From positions 1 through 13,247 of the forward strand of contig CAZVOD010000102.1 of assembly GCA_964628385.1 (NCBI GenBank): a stretch of 13,247 bases of DNA, read 5' to 3'. The notes below the pieces were generated by a model that was not told where the DNA came from, searched no databases, and saw nothing but the letters and a program-made list of their open reading frames with translations. Shown here piece by piece: positions 7,801 through 13,247 of this stretch. Position 1 is the stretch's first letter; the number at the start of each line of letters is the position of its first letter. The DNA comes from JANQPA01 sp964628385 (lineage in GTDB: Bacteria; Bacteroidota; Bacteroidia; Chitinophagales; Saprospiraceae). Made by a program: the position numbers and the translations under genes.

Positions 7801-7953
7801 GAATTGGGAAATCACTGTTGCAATACGTACTGTAAACGGCGGCATGCTATCCCGTGATAAATTCCCGTATTCCACAAGTCCCAATAAAATTACCACAAGC
7901 AGTGCAAGGAGGGTAATCCGGTTATATTTCAGTGAAAGTCCCGTTAAGTTCAT
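4873..7953 (-). CDS. RND (AcrB-like) efflux pump, inner-membrane subunit
   Basis: At 1026 residues this is the normal length for the AcrB/HAE-type RND family, which drives efflux with the proton gradient. TM1 is at about 12-28. The first periplasmic porter block (FPGASPERIE at 51-60, then about 60-335) is followed by TM2-6, a linker, TM7 (about 523-545), a second porter block, and TM8-12 from about 872. TM4 has GLLVDNGIVMVE: Asp404 equals AcrB Asp407, but AcrB Asp408 is replaced by Asn405. TM10 has IINDAIVLVD, with Asn935 where AcrB has Lys940. Arg965 and Thr972 match AcrB Arg971 and Thr978. It begins 5 nt after the adaptor gene and ends 25 nt before the DUF6268 gene. No metal-pump methionine cluster was obvious, so the cargo is more likely organic. 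The exact substrate is unknown. Confidence 0.93.
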   Translation of the reverse strand: MNLTGLSLKYNRITLLALLVVILLGLVEYGNLSRDSMPPFTVRIATVISQFPGASPERIESLISDKVEKVLQEIPEVKTITSTSRTGVSIVKMIIRDDVPESKLQSVLDLARRKIDNIRGDLPEGIYGPNLNDEDIGVVYGIFVGLESDGYEYSELKAYADDLRDDLIALDDAAKVIIGGTVEERIYVEYNDAKLAQVGLTAGQLQNIVSESNIIIPSGQVNLGEERTILESSGNFESIEAIQNLVIPVGQQGETILLGDLANIKRGYVSPKESIVRINGNQSLALYVSLKENANLIDLGKDVDNLIKAYNETKLPLGINAIRIASQDREVQKKIDVFVGNLLQSIVIVLLVILLVLGWRAGVIIASLIPATMILTFLLMGLFGVGLNQVTLASLIMALGLLVDNGIVMVESLLEKLQKGQSRFEAAVNSAKEFMVPLLISSLTTCAAFLSFYLADGPMGDMMGNIFLVITMALLSSWLIAFTIIPLFGTSLLKVTEGAEEHKTIFDRLRGQYNRFLNWTLKKPALTLIVIALLFFISLYGYTFIPGIFMPPNDRNLVVVDINYPPGAKIETTDSKVALLESYIKDSLQVNENMEEGIISWSSYIGKGPEAYDLGYFPGEPNSSYAHMLLNTTSDYANDIVINKLRDFVSRNLFDAEIKINRLVGSGGAEAPIEIRITGDEPDELFRIADRIKTRLFQTPGAINVTDDWGARIKKIYVNIDENKLSRSGLTNQDVAISLLTSLDGFEVGEFRDDDQGIPITMKREGSENLAYTDIENLNVFSQSRGTSNPLSQVAAIEIPWQYSKILRRDLKRSLTIQAGVADGYLASEIMDEVIRPMMEEEVEKWDSGYTYEFGGDAEGSNDAMGAVAQNLPLSFFIIILLLVIQFNSIRKATIILMTIPLAVIGVTGGLLGAGSVFSFTAFLGIISLAGIIINDAIVLVDKIGSELEEGKGLLESIKKAANDRFSPILLTTLTTSCGMVPLWTGGGALWSPMAITIIFGLLFATFILLIFVPVIFKLLLLRTNS

Positions 7954-7958
7954 AAGAA

Positions 7959-9086
7959 TTATTTTTCTAAAAGTTTCACTTTTATCCCATCGTATAATGA
8001 TCTAAGCCCGACAACGGCAACAAGATCCCCCTCACTCAATCCTTTTTTGATAGTATATCCGTCTTCGGTGAGGGAACCCAGCTCTACATTAACCATTTTT
8101 GCTACATAAACCCCGTCTTCTTTATCAGGAACCAGTTTAAAAACATAATTTCCATCCGTTCCACTCGCAATTGCTTTTAAGGGAGCAACGATCTTATTTT
8201 CTGTTTTTTTTATATGATTACCGACAGTGAAATTGACTTCAGCGGCCATTCCCGGTCTTATTTCCTCTTGTGGCTTAATAATCTTTAGGGTGACTGGGTA
8301 GGTGGTTGATTTTCCTGAAGCGAATGCTATTTCTTCCACCTCTGCCTCAAATAATTGCTCTGGCAAAGAAGGAAATTTGATAGTCGCCCGTTGGCCTATT
8401 TTAAGTTTATTAATAAGCACTTCAGGGACGCCTACTTCAACTTCCGGACGGCCAAGCGAACTCACCTTTACAATCAACGTACCTGCATTAACCACCTCGT
8501 TAGCCTCCACCTGAACCTCCGTAATGACTCCATCCATAGGAGATACCAAGCGGGTATAGCTCACTTGGTTATCTGCGGCCTTTAATTGTTGGTCTGTTGT
8601 TTTGATTTGCGAATTTGCTGCGTCATATTGTGCTTTTGCGGCATCAAGTGCGGCCTTTGCCTGTTGGTATTCACTTAGGGATACGCTATTACTTTCATAA
8701 AGTTGAGCGATTCTTTCGTATGTTGCTTTCGCACTGATGAGTTGGGCTTCAGTAGCTTTTGCATTGGCTATTGCCCCTTCTTTTTGCGAAACAGCCTGAT
8801 TGGTTTGGATGGTATAATCCGAAGGATCAATCGTTGCAATGAGCTGTCCTTTTTTAACTTGGTCACCCAGGTTAACCTTAACAGAACTCAAGATGCCCGC
8901 CACTTTAAAGCTGAGGTTGGTTTCATTTTGAGCTTTTGCTACTCCTGAAAAGGTGTACGTTTCTACCCCGGTAGATAACTTAACTTTTTCATACTTGATT
9001 GGCCGAATTTTTATTCTCGTTTCCGCTGATTTTTCCTCACAGGATGTAAGTGAAAGCACCAAAAACAATAGTGCAAATAATCGCAT
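7959..9086 (-). CDS. RND periplasmic adaptor (HlyD/MFP family) lipoprotein
   Basis: This 375-residue membrane-fusion protein links the RND pump to the outer-membrane channel. The signal ends LSLTSC, so Cys16 would be lipidated and anchor it to the inner membrane, as in AcrA. The first lipoyl half is at about 60-88 (VKVNLGDQVKKGQLIATIDP) and the second at about 178-210 (SPMDGVITEVQVEANEVVNAG). They are separated by an Ala/Gln-rich coiled-coil hairpin at about 92-175. A beta-barrel domain covers about 212-290, with EIRPGMAAEV near its end, and the membrane-proximal domain runs to the C-terminus. It starts 2 nt after the channel gene and stops 5 nt before the pump gene, so translation is probably coupled. 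Domain order and length are ordinary for the family. Confidence 0.93.
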   Translation of the reverse strand: MRLFALLFLVLSLTSCEEKSAETRIKIRPIKYEKVKLSTGVETYTFSGVAKAQNETNLSFKVAGILSSVKVNLGDQVKKGQLIATIDPSDYTIQTNQAVSQKEGAIANAKATEAQLISAKATYERIAQLYESNSVSLSEYQQAKAALDAAKAQYDAANSQIKTTDQQLKAADNQVSYTRLVSPMDGVITEVQVEANEVVNAGTLIVKVSSLGRPEVEVGVPEVLINKLKIGQRATIKFPSLPEQLFEAEVEEIAFASGKSTTYPVTLKIIKPQEEIRPGMAAEVNFTVGNHIKKTENKIVAPLKAIASGTDGNYVFKLVPDKEDGVYVAKMVNVELGSLTEDGYTIKKGLSEGDLVAVVGLRSLYDGIKVKLLEK

Positions 9087-9088
9087 AA

Positions 9089-11422
9089 TTATTTCGTTTT
9101 AAAATTTAGAAACCGTTGTAAAAACTGTACTCTTTGCGCTTCGGTGGCCAAAAAGGTATAGTTGCCGATGGAACGCTGCAATGAAAAGTAGTCTATCATA
9201 AATTGATAAGCTGCGTTGGTTGCATTGATCTGCGCTCCCAACGAAGCGTTTTGTGCATCGACCAAAGTGATCACATTCACTTGTCCGGATTGATATAAAT
9301 CCCGAACGATTTCGACGTTTTTTTCTGCTGCGTCTGCGGCACTCCTAGTGAGCCGAATGTTATTATAAGTGGCCTTGACCAGTTCCATATTCGCCCTTAC
9401 CTGTAATTCGAGTATATTGTTGATATCATTTTGTTGATCTTGTAATTGGTACAAACCCACTTTCGTTTTTTCCTTCTCGAATTTTCTTGAACCGCCTGCA
9501 AACAGCGGTATCGAAATATTAAAAGCAGCATTCCAGGTTGGATTATTATTTATCTCAACTCCGGGAATGGGGAGCGGATCACCTGGATTTACCGTCTCAA
9601 TAGGATAGTCATAGGCTGCTCCAAAAGCTATGGTTGGCAAATAAAAGGAACGCCTATTTGATTTCAGTAAGCGCTCTTGAGCGGCAATGGCCAATTGGAT
9701 TTGTTGTATTTCCGGAAGGTTCTGTCGGGCTTCATTGACCATGAAATCAGCTAACTGGTTGAAACTTAGCTGGTCTTGAATCAGGCCCCCAAGTATTTGA
9801 TCCAATTCTTTTACGAATTGACTGATACTTTCCGATGAATCAATGACGAACACTTCATCAATGGGCCGGTTCAAGGTTTCATTCAATTGATACCCTGCTG
9901 CCTTTAACTGCGCATTGGTTGTATACAAGTCCGATTTTGCCAGGTCCAATTCAGTTTGCCACCTGTATACATCACTTGATCCGCTGTAGCCCACTTTTTC
10001 TTTATTCTTGGCAATCGTCAAATTTTGATTGACTGCCTTGATGTTATTATTCTGCAGTTCAGCTACGGAGAATACTTGCATATAACCGAAATAGCGTTGA
10101 GCAACCTCCAGGATTACATCCAACTCTGATTGCTTTTGTACTTGTTGTTGGCTTTCAAACAGTAATTTTTGAATGGCAATGTTGGCCAAAGCTGGTTCTG
10201 ATAAAATCAATTGTGAAAAAGAGGCGCCTGCTGTCCAATTGAAACTCCCCAGGACACCGAAAGAACTATTAACGGAATTTTCATCCAGGAAGAAACCAGT
10301 TGTTTCTACATCCAGCAGAGGCAAATAATTGCTTTTTGCCAAACTCAGATCTTTAGCACTTATTTGGGTTTCCTTTGCTTCAATTTGGTAGCCCAAGTTA
10401 TTTTGAATGCCTTCTGCGATAGCAGCTTTCAAACTTAGTACACGTGTCGTATTCGGCCTGTTAATATTAACCAGTAAGGCATTATCCAAAAGGGTCCAGC
10501 TTGGATATTTTCCAATCTTGTTGACCGTCTCCATATTGACGACTAGTTGATTGGTAAAGGATTCGATATTGACTGGAAAGTCTTTTGGATTTTTACCTTC
10601 TGCAATCTTCTCTATGCTCATTGCAATTCTTCGCGGTATCTTATTGAGGTTATCGCTTACAGCAAAAGCAGCATAGGCGCCTTGTTTCAACATAGGAGCG
10701 TCCAACAAAGAAAAGGAAGGCAACTTTCGTTCAATTAATTGATCAAAAAATCTTTTTATTTCTTCGGAAGAATAGGAGGACAAAGGAGACAGGATATATA
10801 TCCCCGCCACATCATCCGGGATTTTGGTTACGGTACTGCTTAGATCAGCTTCAAGGCTTAACCATGCTATCTCGGTCTCCCCGTCGGAATAGACGTCTTC
10901 CATGCTCACTCCTATTGCGGAAAGATTTGGCATAGTAAGCACGGCAAGTTTGTCGCAACGGCAAAATTCCTTCAATGCTTCAATGCCCTCTCCCAGCTTG
11001 AATGGTGATTTTATATAGGTAAAGTTGGGGATTCCACTAACCGTATTTATGGGTGTAGGATCCGTATTGAGGTCATCAATTAGTTGAATAGAGGCAATGG
11101 TGGGTATAGGAAAGGAACTTTGATCGGATAGTAATTTACTGGTAACTATACCTACACCAATGAGGGCATCTGCCTGGTTTCTGGCATAAACATCTGCTAT
11201 TTCATCCTTGACTTTTTCTACATTCCCGCTAGTATAAGCCTCCGTAAAACGCAATTCGAATCGCGAAGCAAGCAAGGCGTTTATTTCCGCCTTTATACCC
11301 TCTTCAAAGAAATGGCGCTCATTTTCGGCTGCATCAGAAATAATGGCAACCTCAAACACTTGTTGGGCGTGAGCTTGGAGAAATAGAAACAATAAAAAAA
11401 TGATACTGTAAATTTTTCTCAT
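9089..11422 (-). CDS. TolC-like outer-membrane channel with N-terminal substrate-binding-like domain
   Basis: The 777 residues far exceed the usual 420-500 of TolC-family proteins. A signal peptide ends at LQAHA (residue 19). Residues about 22-315 look like a periplasmic-binding fold of the ABC_sub_bind (TrpX-like) type. The supporting blocks are FEVAIISDAAENERHFFEEGIKAE, a GNVEKVKDEIADVYARNQADALIGVG block, FPIPTIASIQ, and a C-terminal block with AEGKNPKDFPVN, NQLVVNMETVNKIG and PSWTLLDNA. Residues about 328-777 carry the two TolC repeats: NYLPLLDVETTGFF and QLILSEPALANIAIQ in the first, FYLPTIAFGAAYDY and SIPLFAGGSRKFEKEK in the second. Long Ala/Gln/Asn-rich helices follow each, including SGQVNVITLVDAQNASLGAQ. 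It is the first gene of the operon. The channel role is secure; binding of a ligand by the front domain is inference. Confidence 0.85.
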   Translation of the reverse strand: MRKIYSIIFLLFLFLQAHAQQVFEVAIISDAAENERHFFEEGIKAEINALLASRFELRFTEAYTSGNVEKVKDEIADVYARNQADALIGVGIVTSKLLSDQSSFPIPTIASIQLIDDLNTDPTPINTVSGIPNFTYIKSPFKLGEGIEALKEFCRCDKLAVLTMPNLSAIGVSMEDVYSDGETEIAWLSLEADLSSTVTKIPDDVAGIYILSPLSSYSSEEIKRFFDQLIERKLPSFSLLDAPMLKQGAYAAFAVSDNLNKIPRRIAMSIEKIAEGKNPKDFPVNIESFTNQLVVNMETVNKIGKYPSWTLLDNALLVNINRPNTTRVLSLKAAIAEGIQNNLGYQIEAKETQISAKDLSLAKSNYLPLLDVETTGFFLDENSVNSSFGVLGSFNWTAGASFSQLILSEPALANIAIQKLLFESQQQVQKQSELDVILEVAQRYFGYMQVFSVAELQNNNIKAVNQNLTIAKNKEKVGYSGSSDVYRWQTELDLAKSDLYTTNAQLKAAGYQLNETLNRPIDEVFVIDSSESISQFVKELDQILGGLIQDQLSFNQLADFMVNEARQNLPEIQQIQLAIAAQERLLKSNRRSFYLPTIAFGAAYDYPIETVNPGDPLPIPGVEINNNPTWNAAFNISIPLFAGGSRKFEKEKTKVGLYQLQDQQNDINNILELQVRANMELVKATYNNIRLTRSAADAAEKNVEIVRDLYQSGQVNVITLVDAQNASLGAQINATNAAYQFMIDYFSLQRSIGNYTFLATEAQRVQFLQRFLNFKTK

Positions 11423-11492
11423 ATCTCTTGTTGAGCATTAGGTATTTAAGACTTGTTTAAATTTCATTTAAAGCGTTGAAAATGTCCTGCCG

Positions 11493-11693
11493 TCAATCAG
11501 AAAGCGCAACACCCCAAATCGAAATCGCATATTCTGCCGGATTGATACTCACCACCAAATCTTCTTCGGATAAGTCCGGGCGGTATTGTCGGATGTTGCT
11601 GAAGGCTTCAATGCTTTGCGCTTTGTTCAAGAATTCCAGTACCGTTTGAATTTGAACGGGCAATAGCGCCTGGACGGAATCGGATCTTTGCAT
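11493..11693 (-). CDS. Small hypothetical protein, 66 aa
   Basis: The frame runs from ATG 11693 to TGA 11493-11495 and reads as a soluble protein with an amphipathic helical middle (VLEFLNKAQSIEAFSNIRQY) and a short hydrophobic end. No signal peptide, membrane segment or family was recognised. Codon use looks like that of its neighbours, but the length is short enough that chance cannot be excluded. Its start lies 13 nt from the near target-site repeat of element C, so any earlier promoter has been displaced and a transcript would have to come from or through the element. The 70 nt that separate it from the TolC-like gene hold no obvious promoter or terminator. It could be a remnant. Confidence 0.4.
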   Translation of the reverse strand: MQRSDSVQALLPVQIQTVLEFLNKAQSIEAFSNIRQYRPDLSEEDLVVSINPAEYAISIWGVALSD

Positions 11694-11705
11694 TTTGATT
11701 TCGTT

Positions 11706-11713
11706 TAATTTAT
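11706..11713. repeat. Target-site duplication, left copy (TAATTTAT)
   Basis: This 8-bp sequence directly abuts the left terminal repeat of element C and is repeated exactly and in the same orientation at 11960-11967, directly abutting the right terminal repeat. Confidence 0.8.
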
Positions 11714-11959
11714 GTAACTATTCAGCATACGGGCCGGCATGCCCCTAAAGCAAAATTTTGCTTTAGGGGTCGCGCAATAATAAGTTACACAGAATAGAGA
11801 AAGTTATTTTGTGCGCTGGTAAGGCGCCAAACGTAGGCATAGCCATAGCTACGGCGAGGCTTGGCAACGCCGCCAGCGCGCAAAAGAACGACTCTAAATG
11901 AGTAAGTTATTTTTGCGCGACCCCTTAGGGGCTAAATCATCAGGATGCTGAATAGTTAC
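11714..11959. mobile_element. Element C: 246-bp MITE-like element, IS66-type ends
   Basis: The terminal inverted repeats are a perfect 15 bp (GTAACTATTCAGCAT at 11714-11728, its complement at 11945-11959). They are bounded by exact 8-bp direct repeats TAATTTAT. Inside are further paired arms: 11766-11788 with 11902-11924 (20 of 23 pairs), and 11807-11819 with 11873-11885 (12 of 13). A perfect 28-nt palindrome lies at 11742-11769. There is no transposase frame. IS66-family elements are known for ends beginning GTAA and 8-bp target duplications, so this looks like a non-autonomous derivative moved by an IS66-type transposase elsewhere in the genome. It inserted 13-20 nt upstream of the 66-aa frame and about 60 nt downstream of the DUF2147 gene. 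Confidence 0.8.
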
Positions 11960-11967
11960 TAATTTAT
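11960..11967. repeat. Target-site duplication, right copy (TAATTTAT)
   Basis: Exact direct repeat of 11706-11713 immediately outside the right terminal repeat of element C. The remaining 61 nt up to the DUF2147 stop codon hold only a weak GCTCT/AGAGC hairpin at 11983-11996. Confidence 0.8.
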
Positions 11968-12028
11968 TTACAAAGGTGGCTGGCTCTCCCAAGAGCAGTG
12001 CATAAAATTTACATTTAATTCAATTGGA

Positions 12029-12391
12029 CTACTCCTTCTGCCACTCCAGGGTTTGACTCATTATACCTGCTTTAACCGTCACCAACAATTTACTTTCTTT
12101 TTCTTCCAGCACCGCATTGTACCAATTGTTTCTCTTAGGACTGTACATTTTCCCTTTCCATTTCCCACTAACCAACTTGACCTCTTTGAGTATTTGATTT
12201 CCGATTTTAGCATCGGTATTATCAGAAGATACTATTCTACCTTCACAGACCCCGTTGTCTTCTGTAATTTCAATTTTGGTGTTGTCTGTTCCCATGTTCC
12301 AAATGCCCACCAATGACGTTTGTGCCTGCATTGAGATGGCTAAGCAAAGCATGCAGCAAGTGAATACCGTTTTCATTTTTAAAATTTTCAT
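12029..12391 (-). CDS. Small exported DUF2147-family protein
   Basis: The product has 120 residues from ATG 12391; Met6 (12376) is an equally good start. Either way the N-terminus is a signal peptide ending SMQAQ (residue 24). The mature part opens with SLVGIWNMGTDNTKIEI, the usual GxW lipocalin-like start of DUF2147. It continues with CEGRIVSS, then GNQILKEVKLVSGKWKGKMYSPKRNNWY, and ends SQTLEWQK, in the same order as that family. DUF2147 proteins are small exported beta-barrel-like proteins of unknown role. The long frame upstream of 12391 crosses element D and a neighbouring gene and is not coding. The gene has its own 178-nt upstream spacer, so it is probably not tightly coupled to the gene before it. 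Confidence 0.8.
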   Translation of the reverse strand: MKILKMKTVFTCCMLCLAISMQAQTSLVGIWNMGTDNTKIEITEDNGVCEGRIVSSDNTDAKIGNQILKEVKLVSGKWKGKMYSPKRNNWYNAVLEEKESKLLVTVKAGIMSQTLEWQKE

Positions 12392-12433
12392 GATTGAATA
12401 AATTAATTTGTATAGATGAAAGAATTTTCCTTC

Positions 12434-12535
12434 TCTGACAATTTTTGCGGGAAATGTTTTCGCGGAAAGAAATACGACCAGAGGAAGTAGGGCTTTTCGC
12501 GAAAACATTTGCATCAAGGCGCAAAAATTGTCAGA
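12434..12535. repeat. Element D: 102-bp inverted-repeat element
   Basis: The outer arms at 12434-12449 and 12520-12535 are a perfect 16-bp inverted repeat (TCTGACAATTTTTGCG). After an offset of about 7 nt on one side, pairing resumes with AAATGTTTTCGCG. The element fills most of the 178-nt spacer between two minus-strand genes, 34 nt after one stop codon and 42 nt before the next start. No target duplication or coding potential was seen. It could serve as a strong hairpin at the 3' end of the upstream transcript. Confidence 0.65.
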
Positions 12536-12569
12536 TAACCATAATTTAAAGCTTGAAGTGATACAGGAA

Positions 12570-13247
12570 CTACCATTTTCCATTCCCGCGTTTTTCTGCT
12601 CTTTCGCGTCTATCTTCTTTTCGTTCTCTACTGTCTTCCGCAGCTTCCCGTTTATCTTCCGCAATTTCTGCTTTGGTAGCGGCGATATCCGCCTCCATAA
12701 TAGATGCAAATTCTTGTAGCAAGGCTTTATGGGCAACTACTTTCTCTTGCAGGGAGGGATCAAATGAGAAGGTAAATGCCTGAAGGGCCGCATAAATTTG
12801 CTTTTGGCGATTGGTACGAGCTACTTGCTGTTCCAGGTCTTTTTTATCATCCTTGGTGTCTCTTTGGTCGTCTCTTTTATCCCGACGGTCATCTCTTACA
12901 TCATAGGCATCTTTGGAATCATTATCTATCGTTGCTCTATCAAGGCGGCTACGGTTGAGTTCTCTACTAGAAGCAGCTACTTCCGACTTGTTTTGATTTA
13001 ATTCACGTTGGTCTTGTGCAATTTTCATTTCGCTTTGCTTAATTTCTCTTCGCATAGCGTTCACCAATTCTGTTTTTAGGGCTGCTACTTTTACAGCATT
13101 TTTATCGGCAAAAGCGGTCTCGAATTGAGTGAGTTTCGCCTTAAAGATGGCTAATTCATTAATGTCTCTTTCCAATTGTGCTTGATTAGCCGCCATGGCT
13201 TGCTGATTTTGATTAGCTTCAGCAGCATTTCTTCCTGTTTGAGCTAT
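12570..13247 (-). CDS. Highly charged coiled-coil protein of unknown function, 5' end missing
   Basis: The frame stays open from the right window edge to TAA/TAG-type termination at 12570, giving at least 225 residues. An internal ATG at 13196 would give 208, but the 17 codons before it (reading IAQTGRNAAEANQNQQA) continue the same Ala/Gln/Asn-rich helical style, so the true start is probably outside the window. The chain is nearly all helix-forming. A dense Asp/Arg/Lys segment (DRRDKRDDQRDTKDDKKD) sits mid-protein and a second one (EDKREAAEDSRERKEDRRER) near the C-terminus, separated by a more ordinary segment with FTFSFDPSL. I expect a long coiled coil. No enzymatic motif is visible, and export cannot be judged because the N-terminus is missing. 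Confidence 0.7.
   Translation of the reverse strand: MAQTGRNAAEANQNQQAMAANQAQLERDINELAIFKAKLTQFETAFADKNAVKVAALKTELVNAMRREIKQSEMKIAQDQRELNQNKSEVAASSRELNRSRLDRATIDNDSKDAYDVRDDRRDKRDDQRDTKDDKKDLEQQVARTNRQKQIYAALQAFTFSFDPSLQEKVVAHKALLQEFASIMEADIAATKAEIAEDKREAAEDSRERKEDRRERAEKRGNGKW

Noticed and set aside
11423..11492. Bacteroidota-type promoter (TTTG and TAnnTTTG) ahead of the efflux operon
   Set aside because: No sequence of the TAnnTTTG form was found on the minus strand here or in the other gene leaders I read, so no promoter is called.
11983..11996. Hairpin GCTCT/AGAGC after the DUF2147 gene as a terminator
   Set aside because: The stem is only 5 bp and no T-run follows on the coding strand.
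12392..12736. Longer N-terminus for the DUF2147 protein starting at 12736
   Set aside because: It crosses element D and overlaps the charged coiled-coil gene in another frame. The signal peptide begins at 12391 or 12376.

Overview
The window looks like a Bacteroidota chromosome, probably a marine or environmental Flavobacteriia- or Saprospiria-type member. The supports are surface-type lipoproteins with an acidic stretch after the lipobox cysteine, a type IX secretion (T9SS) sorting-domain fragment, a DUF6268 outer-membrane barrel, a DUF2147 protein, A-rich leaders without clear Shine-Dalgarno sites, and many long imperfect palindromic repeats. Every gene I accept lies on the minus strand, so gene order below runs from high to low coordinates. 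No rRNA, tRNA, CRISPR array or intact transposase gene was found.

Right part (13247 to 11493): a truncated charged coiled-coil protein, a 102-bp inverted-repeat element (D), a small exported DUF2147 protein, a 246-bp MITE-like element (C), and a 66-aa hypothetical ORF. Element C has 15-bp terminal inverted repeats starting GTAA and a perfect 8-bp target duplication, which fits a non-autonomous relative of the IS66 family.

Central part (11422 to 3930): a compact four-gene operon with gaps of 2, 5 and 25 nt. It encodes a TolC-like outer-membrane channel carrying an extra N-terminal periplasmic substrate-binding-like domain, a lipoprotein adaptor of the HlyD/MFP type, an RND (AcrB-like) inner-membrane pump, and a DUF6268 outer-membrane barrel. 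Together these would form a tripartite efflux pump with two unusual additions: a fused putative ligand-binding domain and a co-transcribed second barrel.

Left part (3893 to 1): a palindromic element (B) with a perfect 18-bp core, an exported EF-hand-like protein with an Arg-rich tail, a frameshifted lipoprotein remnant, a novel beta-rich lipoprotein, and an M43-type zinc metalloprotease lipoprotein close behind it. Next comes a GC-rich stretch in which a T9SS sorting-domain fragment is bounded by repeat-derived sequence at both ends: element A at its 5' end and a solo arm related to element C at its 3' end. Last is the 5' end of another exported protein.

The main themes are the atypical RND operon and the concentration of four structured inverted-repeat elements. 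Each element sits within about 70 nt downstream of a stop codon.
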